Of a DNA stretch of 64,000 nt, positions 53,527 to 62,286 are shown in pieces. The stretch is from Streptomyces sp. HmicA12 (GTDB lineage Bacteria > Actinomycetota > Actinomycetes > Streptomycetales > Streptomycetaceae). The stretch is from the NCBI RefSeq assembly GCF_000373565.1, contig NZ_KB891807.1:82186-146185 (forward strand). Reading direction: 5' to 3'. Position 1 is the first letter of the stretch. The number at the start of each line of letters is the position of its first letter. The position numbers and the translations under genes were made by a program. Under the pieces are notes generated by a model, which was not told the origin of the DNA, did no database searches, and was given only the letters and a program-made list of their open reading frames with translations.

Positions 53527-54452
53527 GCACGACACTCACCAAGGCGCCCGAGGCGCCGTCCGATGAGCCGGCACCGCGCAAGCCGCGACGGCGCGGCCGG
53601 CTCGTCCCGTACTGGCTGCTGCTGCCCGGCATCCTCTGGCTGGTCGTCTTCTTCGCCCTGCCGATGATCTACCAGGCCTCCACCTCCGTACAGCAGGGGT
53701 CGCTGGAGGACGGGTACACGGTCACCTGGCACTTCGCCACGTACTGGGACGCGCTGTCCGACTACTGGCCGCAGTTCCTGCGGTCCGTCCTGTACGCCGG
53801 TCTCGCCACGATCCTGTGCCTGCTGCTCGGGTATCCGCTGGCCTATCTCATCGCGTTCCGCGCGGGCCGCTGGCGCAACGTCGTCCTGATCCTCGTCATC
53901 GCGCCGTTCTTCACCAGCTTCCTGATCCGCACGCTCGCCTGGAAGACGATCCTCGCGGACAACGGCGTCGTCGTGAGCGCGCTCAACAAGCTGCATCTCC
54001 TCGACGTCACGACCTGGCTCGGCATGACCGACGGCGACCGTGTGCTCGCGACACCGCTCGCGGTGGTGTGCGGACTCACGTACAACTTCCTGCCGTTCAT
54101 GATCCTGCCGCTGTACACGTCCCTGGAGCGGATCGACGGCAGGCTGCACGAGGCCGCGGGGGACCTGTACGCCTCCCCGGCGACCACCTTCCGCAAGGTG
54201 ACCTTCCCGCTCTCGATGCCGGGCGTCGTCTCCGGCACGCTGCTCACCTTCATCCCGGCGGCCGGCGACTACGTGAACGCGGACCTGCTCGGCTCCACCG
54301 ACACCCGCATGGTCGGCAACGTCATCCAGACCCAGTTCCTGCGGATCCTCGACTACCCGACGGCGGCCGCGCTCTCCTTCATCCTCATGGCGGCCATTCT
54401 CGTCATGGTCACCGTCTACATTCGCCGTGCCGGAACGGAGGATCTGGTCTGA
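53523..54452 (+). CDS. potB: Polyamine ABC transporter permease PotB
   Basis: The 309-residue protein has an Arg/Lys/Pro-rich cytoplasmic N-terminus and six membrane helices. The EAA loop HEAAGDLYASPATTFRKVTFP lies near residue 207. The DYVNADLLGSTDTRMVGN segment is typical of PotB. The start overlaps potA (ATGA) and the stop overlaps potC (TGATG). Confidence 0.93.
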
Positions 54453-55240
54453 TGCGCTGGCTGCGGAAAAACCTCGTGGTGATCGCGGGCCTGATCACGC
54501 TCGCCTATCTCCTCCTCCCGAACGTCATCGTCACGGTCTTCTCCTTCAACAAACCGAAGGGCCGTTTCAATTACGAGTGGCAGCAGTTCTCGCTCGACGC
54601 CTGGAAGAATCCGTGCGGCGTCGCCGACATGTGCGGCTCGCTCTCGCTGAGCCTCCAGATCGCCTTCTGGGCGACGCTGGGCGCGACCGTGCTCGGCACG
54701 ATGATCGCCTTCGCGCTGGTGCGGTACCGCTTCCGCGCGCGGGGAGCGGTGAACTCGCTCATCTTCCTGCCGATGGCGATGCCCGAGGTCGTCATGGCCG
54801 CCTCGCTGCTCACGCTGTTCCTCAACATGGGCGCCCAGCTGGGCTTCTGGACGATCCTCATCGCCCACATCATGTTCTGCCTGAGCTTCGTCGTGACGGC
54901 GGTGAAGGCGCGCGTGATGTCGATGGACCCGCGCCTGGAGCAGGCCGCGCAGGACCTGTACGCGGGCCCGGTCCAGACGTTCGTACGGGTGACCCTGCCG
55001 ATCGCGGCGCCCGGAATCGCGGCGGGCGCACTCCTCGCTTTCGCGCTCTCCTTCGACGATTTCATCATCACCAATTTCAACGCGGGCTCGACGGTCACCT
55101 TCCCCATGTTCGTCTGGGGTTCGGCGCAGCGCGGTACGCCCGTACAGATCAATGTCATCGGTACGGCCATGTTCCTGGTCGCCGTACTGTGTGTGCTTGC
55201 CGGAATGATGCTCGGTAAGCGAAAGAACAAGGTCTCCTGA
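54452..55240 (+). CDS. potC: Polyamine ABC transporter permease PotC
   Basis: The 262-residue inner-membrane protein has six helices and the EAA-type loop EQAAQDLYAGPVQTFVRVTLP. It also has the FALSFDDFIITNFNAGS sequence that marks PotC. It pairs with PotB to form the channel. The start overlaps the potB stop by one base. The oxidoreductase gene follows after 40 bases. Confidence 0.93.
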   Translation: MRWLRKNLVVIAGLITLAYLLLPNVIVTVFSFNKPKGRFNYEWQQFSLDAWKNPCGVADMCGSLSLSLQIAFWATLGATVLGTMIAFALVRYRFRARGAVNSLIFLPMAMPEVVMAASLLTLFLNMGAQLGFWTILIAHIMFCLSFVVTAVKARVMSMDPRLEQAAQDLYAGPVQTFVRVTLPIAAPGIAAGALLAFALSFDDFIITNFNAGSTVTFPMFVWGSAQRGTPVQINVIGTAMFLVAVLCVLAGMMLGKRKNKVS

Positions 55241-55280
55241 ATTCCAGGGGACTGCTGATATTCCTGAGGGAGTTGGAATC

Positions 55281-56699
55281 ATGGCCACTGGTGCCATGAA
55301 TCGCTGGACGAAGTCACTCTCGGACGCGAAGCCGGTCGCGTACTGGCTCGACGACCCCGGCCGCCCCGAGGCCCGTCCCGCCCTCACCGGCGACGAGCGG
55401 TGCGACCTGCTCGTCGTCGGCGGCGGCTACAGCGGCCTGTGGACCGCGCTCATCGCCAAGGAGCGCGACCCCGGGCGGGACGTCGTCCTCGTCGAGGGCC
55501 GCGAGATCGGCTGGGCCGCCTCCGGGCGCAACGGCGGGTTCTGCGCCGCCTCCCTCACGCACGGCACGGCCAACGGGCTCGCCCGCTGGCCGAAGGAGAT
55601 CAAGCGACTGGAGGAGCTGGGCGCCGCCAACCTCGACGCCATCGAGGCGGCCGTCGCCCGCTACTCCCTCGACTGCGACTTCGAGCGCACCGGCGAGCTG
55701 GACGTGGCGACCCAGCCGCACCAGGTCACCGAACTGCGCGAGTTCTACGAGGAGTTGGGCGAGGGCGGCCTCGCGGACGGCCTGGAACTCCTGGACGCGG
55801 ACCAGACCCGCGAACAGGTCAACTCGCCGACCTTCCAGGGCGCCCTGTACGACCGTCGCGGCGTCGCCATGCTCCACCCGGCGAAGCTCGCCTGGGGTCT
55901 CAAGCAGGCCTGCCTCGACCTCGGCGTACGCATCTACGAGAACACCCCGGCCACCGAGCTCGCCTCGAACGCCACCGGCGTCGCGGTCCGCACCCCGTAC
56001 GGCCGCGTCTTCGCCCAGCACGCCGCGCTCGGCACGAACGTCTTCCCGTCGCTGGTCAAGCGGGTCCGCCCGTACACGGTCCCGGTCTACGACTATGCGC
56101 TGATGACCGAGCCGCTGACGGACGGTCAGCTGGAGTCGATCGGCTGGAAGAACCGGCAGGGGCTCGGCGACTCGGCCAACCAGTTCCACTACTTCCGTCT
56201 GTCGGCCGACAACCGCGTCCTCTGGGGCGGCTACGACGCGATCTACCCGTACGGGGGCCGGGTCCGCGCCGAGCACGACCACCGCCCGGAGACGTACGCG
56301 AAGCTCGCCGGCCACTTCTTCACCTGCTTCCCGCAGCTGGAGGGCCTCAACTTCACGCACGCGTGGGGCGGCGCGATCGACACCTGCTCGCGCTTCTCCG
56401 CGTTCTTCGGCACGGCGCACGGGGGCAAGGTCGCCTACGCCGCCGGGTACACCGGGCTCGGTGTCGGCGCGACGCGCTTCGGCGCGGACGTGATGCTCGA
56501 CCTGCTGTCCGGGGAGCGCACGGAACGCACGGAGCTTGAGATGGTCCGCTCCAAGCCCCTGCCCTTCCCGCCGGAACCGTTCGCGTACACGGGAATCGCC
56601 CTCACCAAGTGGTCCCTGGCCCGCGCCGACGACAACGGGGGGCGCCGCAATGTCTGGCTGAAGGCGATGGACGCGGTGGGCCTGGGCTTCGACAGCTGA
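55281..56699 (+). CDS. FAD-dependent oxidoreductase (gamma-glutamylputrescine oxidase-like)
   Basis: The 472-residue DAO-superfamily flavoenzyme has the FAD-binding loop CDLLVVGGGYSGLWTAL at about residue 35. GWAASGRNGGFC is the family's ATG-like block, and the C-terminal GAIDTCSRFSAFFG and YAAGYTGLGVGAT are also typical. It resembles PuuB-type enzymes that oxidise gamma-glutamylputrescine or putrescine with oxygen. Being last in the ALDH-potDABC operon supports polyamine catabolism. Exact substrate not proven. Confidence 0.87.
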   Translation: MATGAMNRWTKSLSDAKPVAYWLDDPGRPEARPALTGDERCDLLVVGGGYSGLWTALIAKERDPGRDVVLVEGREIGWAASGRNGGFCAASLTHGTANGLARWPKEIKRLEELGAANLDAIEAAVARYSLDCDFERTGELDVATQPHQVTELREFYEELGEGGLADGLELLDADQTREQVNSPTFQGALYDRRGVAMLHPAKLAWGLKQACLDLGVRIYENTPATELASNATGVAVRTPYGRVFAQHAALGTNVFPSLVKRVRPYTVPVYDYALMTEPLTDGQLESIGWKNRQGLGDSANQFHYFRLSADNRVLWGGYDAIYPYGGRVRAEHDHRPETYAKLAGHFFTCFPQLEGLNFTHAWGGAIDTCSRFSAFFGTAHGGKVAYAAGYTGLGVGATRFGADVMLDLLSGERTERTELEMVRSKPLPFPPEPFAYTGIALTKWSLARADDNGGRRNVWLKAMDAVGLGFDS

Positions 56700-56738
56700 C
56701 GCCGCGCCGTGTGCGGCCGGCCGCCCGGTGGGGGCTTC

Positions 56739-56790
56739 TCGCGCAGTTCCCCGCGCCCCTGAGGCATGCGCTCCGCGCAGCCTCCTCGCC
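56739..56790. repeat. Another copy of the GCGCAGTTCCCCGCGCC repeat at a convergent gene end
   Basis: TCGCGCAGTTCCCCGCGCCC plus CTGA (56739-56762) is identical to the arm at 48385-48408. It is followed by GGCATGCGCTCCGCGC, which matches part of the spacer there in inverse order. It lies between the oxidoreductase and the convergent DUF4440 gene; the complementary arm is missing. Confidence 0.75.
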
Positions 56791-56807
56791 CGCACCGGCG
56801 CCTGGCG

Positions 56808-57179
56808 TCAGTCCGTCAACGTCCCCTGGTGAAAGTACATCCGCCACCCGGCCTCCGGGTGGCGGCGCCACACGGAGCTCCGGTTCGCCCGGCGGCCGCC
56901 GTCGTCCGTGCGGAACGTGAGGTGCACGACCCCGGGCGCCAGCAGCGTGCCCCGCATGTCGGAGACCCGCGTCGGGGGTTCGGGATCACCGGAGGCCGCC
57001 GCGCCCGTCACCGAAAGGATCGTCTCCCGGTCCCACCGCGCCCCCGACGCCCCGAACTCGAAGAACTCCGGATCGAGCAGCGCGCGGACGGCGTCGTCCG
57101 ACGCCCGCACCACCGGGTCGAGCAGCCGTAGTTCACCCTCGATCGCCGCCTGGATCTGAGCCTGCTCATCCTTCGTCAT
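56808..57179 (-). CDS. DUF4440/NTF2-like protein
   Basis: The 123-residue protein has the NTF2-like pattern. An N-terminal helix pair (QAAIEGELRLLDPVVRASDD) leads to LLDPEFFEFGASGARWDRETIL, then an antiparallel sheet and a final SSVWRRHPEAGWRMYFHQGT. Members are small enzymes or binding proteins (SnoaL/ketosteroid isomerase fold); function unknown. It is convergent with the polyamine operon and divergent from the next gene. Confidence 0.82.
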   Translation of the reverse strand: MTKDEQAQIQAAIEGELRLLDPVVRASDDAVRALLDPEFFEFGASGARWDRETILSVTGAAASGDPEPPTRVSDMRGTLLAPGVVHLTFRTDDGGRRANRSSVWRRHPEAGWRMYFHQGTLTD

Positions 57180-57347
57180 GCGGCCGAAGCTAGGCGGTCA
57201 CGCCCGGCTTGATCAACCGGCGTACGCCCAGGTCGCCCGGTGTGACCCGGTTCACTACCAACAAGTAGCCCGAAGTCGCGTAATGCTCGGGCCCCAGCCC
57301 CCTCTCGCTCGTGACCGATGGAGTCGAAGCAAGAGGGAGGTCCCGCC

Positions 57348-57809
57348 ATGACTGGCTCAGGGACGGCCAAGTCGGCGGTCGAATGGCTGGTGTCCGTGGC
57401 ACCGGATCCGGACGCGTGCCGCTGGGAATGGGAGCGCAATCCGCTCGGGGTCGCGCTGCTGCCCGCGGGGAAACAGTGGGACGTACTGATCCTGCCGGGG
57501 GAGTTGGGCTACCCGACCCTCGACGTGCTCACCCGCGTCATCGACCGCCCGGGCCCGGTGCTCGCGGACTTCGGCGACGCCCGCATGGGCTTCTTCGTGC
57601 CCGCCGGCACGGCCGCCCGCTGGCTCGGCACGGGTGTGCGGGGAGCGGGCCGCGGCACCTGGATCGTGGTCCCGTACCCGGGCCGGTCCACCGGTGGTGT
57701 GCGCTGGCTGGTGCCGCCGGACGGCCAGGGCACGCTCACCGATCCGGCCCTGCTGGAACTGGCGATGCACGAGGCGGCGGCCCAACTGGCCAGGGACGTG
57801 GGGGAGTAG
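57348..57809 (+). CDS. Conserved streptomycete hypothetical protein, 153 residues
   Basis: The protein begins MTGSGTAKSAVEWLVSVAP and contains WDVLILPGELGYPTLDVL, ADFGDARMGFFVPAG and GVRWLVPPDG. The PAGTAARW-type segments recall the N-terminal part of bifunctional DNA primase/polymerase-like domains, but the resemblance is weak and catalytic residues are missing. GGAGG before ATG 57348 selects this start over 57318. It is soluble and acidic. Confidence 0.65.
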   Translation: MTGSGTAKSAVEWLVSVAPDPDACRWEWERNPLGVALLPAGKQWDVLILPGELGYPTLDVLTRVIDRPGPVLADFGDARMGFFVPAGTAARWLGTGVRGAGRGTWIVVPYPGRSTGGVRWLVPPDGQGTLTDPALLELAMHEAAAQLARDVGE

Positions 57810-57824
57810 GAGCAGGCTGAACCC

Positions 57825-57853
57825 TTGACAACTCAATTGGTCTGGACCAAGTT
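57825..57853 (+). promoter_or_regulatory. Chitinase promoter with a DasR-type (dre) operator
   Basis: TTGACA (57825-57830) and CAAGTT (57848-57853) with 17-bp spacing form a likely promoter. The palindrome TTGGTC-TG-GACCAA (57837-57850) overlaps it. This matches the dre consensus AGTGGTCTAGACCACT bound by DasR, the GlcNAc-sensing regulator that controls streptomycete chitinase genes. Confidence 0.82.
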
Positions 57854-57906
57854 GGGCGCGCTCCACCGATTCGCGCCCCCTTCCCCCGCCACGCCCGGAG
57901 GCAGTC

Positions 57907-59724
57907 ATGGCCCGTACCAGACCACCCCGCAGACTTCTGACCGCCATGACGGCGGCGGCGCTGGCCGCCGCCGGCCTCGCGGCGGTGTCCGCCCCCGCCC
58001 ACGCCGCCGACACCGACCTGGCCCGCAACGGCGGCTTCGAGTCGGGCCTGGACGGCTGGACATGCTCGGCGGGCACCGGGAAGACGGTCAACTCGCCCAC
58101 GCACAGCGGGACTTCGGCCCTCCAGGCGACTCCGACCGCGTCCGACAACGCCCAGTGCGCGCAGACGGTGACGGTCAAGCCGGACTCCACGTACACCCTC
58201 TCCGGCTACGTCCGCGGTTCCTACGTCTACCTGGGCGCGAGCGGCACCGGCACCACGGACGTCTCGACGTGGACCCAGTCGGCCCCGGACTGGCAGAAGT
58301 TGACGACGACGTTCAAGACCGGCCCCTCCACCACCAAGGTCACGCTCTACACCCACGGCTGGTACGGCACCCCGGCCTACACCGCCGACGACCTCTCCCT
58401 CCTCGGCCCCGGCACCGAGGCCCCCGTCCCCCCGGCGGCCCCCGCGACCGTGACGGCGGGCACCGTCACCGCCACCAGCATCGCCCTCTCCTGGCCGGCG
58501 GTCCCCGGCGCGACGAGCTACGCGGTCTACGTCAACGGCACCAAGTCCCGCACCGTGACCGGCACGTCGACCACCCTCACCGGCCTCACGCCCGCCACGG
58601 CGTACAGCCTCCAGGTCGCCGCGCTCAACGACGCCGGTGAGTCGGCGAAGTCGACGGCGGTGACGGCGACGACGGGCCAGGGCACCGGAGGAGGCGGCGG
58701 CTCCGCCGACCTCCCCGCCCACGCCCTGGTCGGCTACCTGCACGCGAGCTTCGCCAACGGCTCCGGCTACACCCGCCTCGCCGACGTCCCCGACAGCTGG
58801 GACGTCATCGACCTCGCCTTCGGCGAACCCACCTCCACCACCTCCGGCGACATCCGCTTCAACCGCTGCCCGGTCACCGAGTGCCCGAACGTCGAGTCGG
58901 ACGCCGACTTCAAGGCGGCGATCAAGGCCAAGCAGGCGGCGGGCAAGAAGGTCCTGATCTCGATCGGCGGCCAGAACGGCCAGGTCCAGCTCACCACCAC
59001 GGCGGCCCGCGACACCTTCGTCTCGTCCGTCTCCAAGATCATCGACACCTACGGCCTCGACGGCCTCGACATCGACTTCGAGGGCCACTCCCTGTCCCTG
59101 AACACGGGCGACACGGACTTCAAGAACCCGACCACGCCGGGAATCGTGAACCTGATCTCGGCGCTGAAGACCCTCAAGGCCAAGTACGGCGACACGTTCG
59201 TCCTGACGATGGCCCCGGAGACCTTCTTCGTCCAGAACGGCTACCAGTTCTACGGAAGCGGCAAGTGGGGCGGCCAGGACCCGCGCTGCGGCGCGTACCT
59301 CCCGGTGATCTACGCCATGCGCGACGACCTGAGCCTCCTGCACGTCCAGGACTACAACTCGGGCCCGATCGTGGGCCTCGACAACCAGTACCACTCCATG
59401 GGCGGCGCCGACTTCCACATCGCGATGACCGACATGCTCCTGACGGGCTTCCCGGTCGCGGGTGACGCGGGCAACGTCTTCCCGCCGCTGCGCCCCGACC
59501 AGGTCGCGATCGGTATGCCGGCCTCCACGAACGCGGGCAACGGCTACGTGTCCCCGGCCGAGACGAACAAGGCCCTGAACTGCCTCACCAAGAAGACCGA
59601 CTGCGGCTCGTACGCCACCCACGGCACCTGGCCCGCGCTGCGCGGCCTGATGACGTGGTCGGTGAACTGGGACCGGTTCAACAACTGGGAGTTCCAGAAG
59701 AACTTCGACGCGTACTTCGGCTGA
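57907..59724 (+). CDS. Secreted GH18 chitinase with CBM and fibronectin III domains
   Basis: The 605-residue protein has a signal peptide (TAMTAAALAAAGLAAVSAPA), a carbohydrate-binding beta-sandwich (about residues 36-175), a fibronectin III domain (about 180-260) and a Gly-rich linker. The GH18 barrel begins near HALVGYLHASF. The catalytic motif DGLDIDFEG supplies Glu392, and KKVLISIGGQ is the second conserved strand. It degrades chitin to feed GlcNAc. The dre operator upstream fits DasR control. Its end overlaps the convergent PAP2 gene by 47 bases. Confidence 0.93.
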   Translation: MARTRPPRRLLTAMTAAALAAAGLAAVSAPAHAADTDLARNGGFESGLDGWTCSAGTGKTVNSPTHSGTSALQATPTASDNAQCAQTVTVKPDSTYTLSGYVRGSYVYLGASGTGTTDVSTWTQSAPDWQKLTTTFKTGPSTTKVTLYTHGWYGTPAYTADDLSLLGPGTEAPVPPAAPATVTAGTVTATSIALSWPAVPGATSYAVYVNGTKSRTVTGTSTTLTGLTPATAYSLQVAALNDAGESAKSTAVTATTGQGTGGGGGSADLPAHALVGYLHASFANGSGYTRLADVPDSWDVIDLAFGEPTSTTSGDIRFNRCPVTECPNVESDADFKAAIKAKQAAGKKVLISIGGQNGQVQLTTTAARDTFVSSVSKIIDTYGLDGLDIDFEGHSLSLNTGDTDFKNPTTPGIVNLISALKTLKAKYGDTFVLTMAPETFFVQNGYQFYGSGKWGGQDPRCGAYLPVIYAMRDDLSLLHVQDYNSGPIVGLDNQYHSMGGADFHIAMTDMLLTGFPVAGDAGNVFPPLRPDQVAIGMPASTNAGNGYVSPAETNKALNCLTKKTDCGSYATHGTWPALRGLMTWSVNWDRFNNWEFQKNFDAYFG

Positions 59725-60508
59725 CCCCGCCCGCCCCACGGCTGAGCGCGTACGCCGCGACGTACAGGAGTACCGCGCTCAGGCACCAGCTCCCCACCAC
59801 GTCGACCGGCCAGTGATAGCCCTGCCGGACGAGCCCCAGGCCTACGGCCGCGTTCAACACGACGCAGCCGTAGGCCGGTTCGCGGCGGTGGAGCAGGAGC
59901 GCGCACAGCCCGTACGCGACCGCCGCCGTCGCCGCGTGCCCCGACGGGTAGAAGCCCGTCTCCGGGGCCATCGGCGGCGGGCCGGGGCGGGCCAGCAGGG
60001 ACTGGAGGGGGCCGACCAGGACCGGGACCAGGGCCATGGTGAGGACCGCGACGGTCGCCGGGAGCCAGTGCCGGGTGCGGTACGTGACGTACGCGAGGAC
60101 GGCGGCCAGGACCGGCAGCGCGACCTGGAGATTGCCGAGGTCCGCGAAGAACTCGGCCGGGCCGGAGGGGATGCCGCCGGTGCGGATCGCGTCGCCGAGG
60201 CGTTCGTCGGGGCCGAGGAGGGGGCCGACCGTGGCCACCTGCCAGGTCAGCACCGCGAAGAGGAGGGCCGCGAGAAGGGCCGAAAAAGTGGCCGGGCGCC
60301 CCGGAGCAGGGGGGGTAGCTCCGAGGCGCCCGAACTGATCGGGGTGCCGCGCGCCCCGGGGGGTTTGGGGCGGGCGACCGTCCGATCGGTGAGGAGTTCC
60401 GGAGCCGGAAGCTCCGGGTGTGTGCGCGAGGGCACGACCAGGGCGGGGCTGGGGAGGCTCCGACCCGGGTTCGCCCACAGTCCCCTGTGGGCGGGGTGTT
60501 TCTCTCAT
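59678..60508 (-). CDS. PAP2-family phosphatase, membrane protein
   Basis: The protein of about 276 residues has a Pro/Arg-rich N-terminus and six membrane helices. The PAP2 motifs are present: SLLARPGPP (part of motif 1), FYPSGHAATAAVAYG (motif 2) and LVRQGYHWPVDVVGSW (motif 3, with the catalytic His). It likely dephosphorylates undecaprenyl- or phosphatidyl-phosphate type lipids. ATG 60508 lacks a clear ribosome binding site, so the start is uncertain. The C-terminus overlaps the chitinase 3' end. Confidence 0.78.
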   Translation of the reverse strand: MRETPRPQGTVGEPGSEPPQPRPGRALAHTPGASGSGTPHRSDGRPPQTPRGARHPDQFGRLGATPPAPGRPATFSALLAALLFAVLTWQVATVGPLLGPDERLGDAIRTGGIPSGPAEFFADLGNLQVALPVLAAVLAYVTYRTRHWLPATVAVLTMALVPVLVGPLQSLLARPGPPPMAPETGFYPSGHAATAAVAYGLCALLLHRREPAYGCVVLNAAVGLGLVRQGYHWPVDVVGSWCLSAVLLYVAAYALSRGAGGVSRSTRRSSSGTPSC

Positions 60509-60676
60509 CTGCAGGAACCGTACGTCAGGGGCTGGGGGTGCGACAGCCGGTTCGGCAAGCTGCCATCGGGCCCCCACACCTTCTTCACACGGCCCGACCG
60601 TCACCGCAGGTCAGCGGAATGGTTACCGCTTCAACCGTGGCCGGACGGGCCCTGTGACGCCAGTTTCCCAGAGCGG

Positions 60677-62011
60677 TCAGAGAGCCGCGAAAGCGTTCTC
60701 GATGATGTCGAGGCCCTCGTTGAGCAGATCCTGGCCGATGACCAGCGGGGGCAGGAAGCGCAGCACGTTGCCGTAGGTGCCACAGGTGAGGACGAGCAGG
60801 CCCTCGGCGTGGCAGGCCTTGGCGAGCGCCGCGGCGGCCTCCGGGTTCGGCTCCTTGGTCGCCGGGTCCTTGACCAGCTCGATGGCGATCATCGCGCCGC
60901 GGCCACGGATCTCGCCGATGGCCGGGAACTTCTCCTGCATGGCGCCCAGGCGCGCCTTCATCGTCCGCTCGATCTCCTTCGCCTTGGCGTTGAGGTCGAG
61001 CTCCTTCATCGTCTCGATGGCGCCGAGCGCACCGGCGCAGGCCACCGGGTTGCCGCCGTAGGTGCCGCCGAGGCCGCCCGCGTGCGCGGCGTCCATGATC
61101 TCCGCCTTGCCGGTCACCGCGGCGAGCGGAAGGCCGCCCGCGATGCCCTTGGCGGTCGTGATCAGGTCCGGGACGATGCCCTCGTCCTCGCACGCGAACC
61201 ACTGGCCGGTGCGGCAGAAGCCGGACTGGATCTCGTCCGCGACGAAGACGATGCCGTTGTCGGCGGCGAACTGGCGCACCGCCGGGAGGAAGCCCTTGGC
61301 CGGCTCGATGAAGCCGCCCTCGCCGAGCACCGGCTCGATGATGATCGCGGCGACGTTGTCCGCGCCGACCTGCTTGGTGATCTGGTCGATCGCCTGGGCG
61401 GCGGCCTCCGGGCCGGCGTTCTCCGGGCCGGTCGGCCAGCGGTAGCCGTAGGCCACCGGGACGCGGTAGACCTCGGGCGCGAACGGGCCGAAGCCGTTCT
61501 TGTACGGCATGTTCTTGGCTGTCAGAGCCATCGTCAGGTTCGTACGGCCGTGGTAGCCGTGGTCGAAGACGATGACCGCCTGGCGCTTGGTGTACGCACG
61601 GGCGATCTTGACCGCGTTCTCCACGGCCTCGGCGCCGGAGTTGAAGAGGGCCGACTTCTTGGCGTGGTCGCCCGGGGTCAGCTCGGCGAGCGCCTCGGCG
61701 ACCTCCACGTAACCCTCGTACGGCGTGACCATGAAGCAGGTGTGCGTGAACTCCTGCAGCTGGGCCGAGGCGCGGCGCACGACGGCCTCGGCGGAGGCGC
61801 CGACCGACGTGACGGCGATGCCGGAGCCGAAGTCGATCAGACGGTTGCCGTCGACGTCCTCGATGATGCCGCGGTCCACGCGGGCGGTGAAGACCGGCAG
61901 CGTGGAGCCCACGCCCGCGGCGACGGCGGCGAGGCGGCGCTTCTGCAGCTCCTGCGACTTCGGGCCGGGGATGGCGGTGACGACGCGGCGCTCCTGCGGG
62001 ATGTCGCTCAT
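60677..62011 (-). CDS. gabT: 4-aminobutyrate aminotransferase
   Basis: GabT converts GABA and 2-oxoglutarate to succinate semialdehyde and glutamate. The 444-residue class III PLP enzyme has NSGAEAVENAVKIAR, VFVADEIQSGFCRTG, Lys288 in TTAKGIAGG and HGYHGRTNLTMALT, all matching the family. AGGAG precedes ATG 62011. It completes the putrescine-to-succinate route made by the aminotransferase, aldehyde dehydrogenases and oxidase nearby. A palindrome sits in its upstream region. No succinate semialdehyde dehydrogenase is evident in the window. Confidence 0.93.
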   Translation of the reverse strand: MSDIPQERRVVTAIPGPKSQELQKRRLAAVAAGVGSTLPVFTARVDRGIIEDVDGNRLIDFGSGIAVTSVGASAEAVVRRASAQLQEFTHTCFMVTPYEGYVEVAEALAELTPGDHAKKSALFNSGAEAVENAVKIARAYTKRQAVIVFDHGYHGRTNLTMALTAKNMPYKNGFGPFAPEVYRVPVAYGYRWPTGPENAGPEAAAQAIDQITKQVGADNVAAIIIEPVLGEGGFIEPAKGFLPAVRQFAADNGIVFVADEIQSGFCRTGQWFACEDEGIVPDLITTAKGIAGGLPLAAVTGKAEIMDAAHAGGLGGTYGGNPVACAGALGAIETMKELDLNAKAKEIERTMKARLGAMQEKFPAIGEIRGRGAMIAIELVKDPATKEPNPEAAAALAKACHAEGLLVLTCGTYGNVLRFLPPLVIGQDLLNEGLDIIENAFAAL

Positions 62012-62170
62012 GCGGGGCTCCTGGTTCTGGTTCCGGTCCGGCTAGCGGTTTCACCGGGTTCGTACGGGGGGTTTCCTCGCAGGTTAGGTGCGGTCCGGGG
62101 ACGTGGTCATGCTCCATCGGGGTGGGGTTCGCGCGAGTCGTTGTCCGCCGTGGACATGTACGTACGGAGT

Positions 62171-62193
62171 CGCGTACCGGCGGAAGGTACGCG
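62171..62193. promoter_or_regulatory. 8-bp inverted repeat between gabT and the divergent ATPase gene
   Basis: CGCGTACC (62171-62178) and GGTACGCG (62186-62193) are perfectly inverted around a 7-base spacer. It lies about 160 bases before gabT and just upstream of a possible ATPase-gene promoter (GTGAAC 62212-62217, 17 bp, TACATT 62235-62240). A regulator could bind here and control either gene. Confidence 0.5.
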
Positions 62194-62286
62194 TAACGGG
62201 GCGCGTAAACGGTGAACTCCCTAGGTACGGGCACTACATTGAGGCCGATTCGCAGAAAAGCGCGGGCTGAGCAGGGGGCAAGGGTC

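Noticed and set aside
57736-59739. 667-codon minus-strand frame opposite the chitinase
   Set aside because: Val/Gly/Arg-rich antisense of a strongly supported GH18 gene.
59813-62215. 800-codon plus-strand frame opposite the PAP2 gene and gabT
   Set aside because: Both opposing genes show intact active-site motifs; this frame has none.
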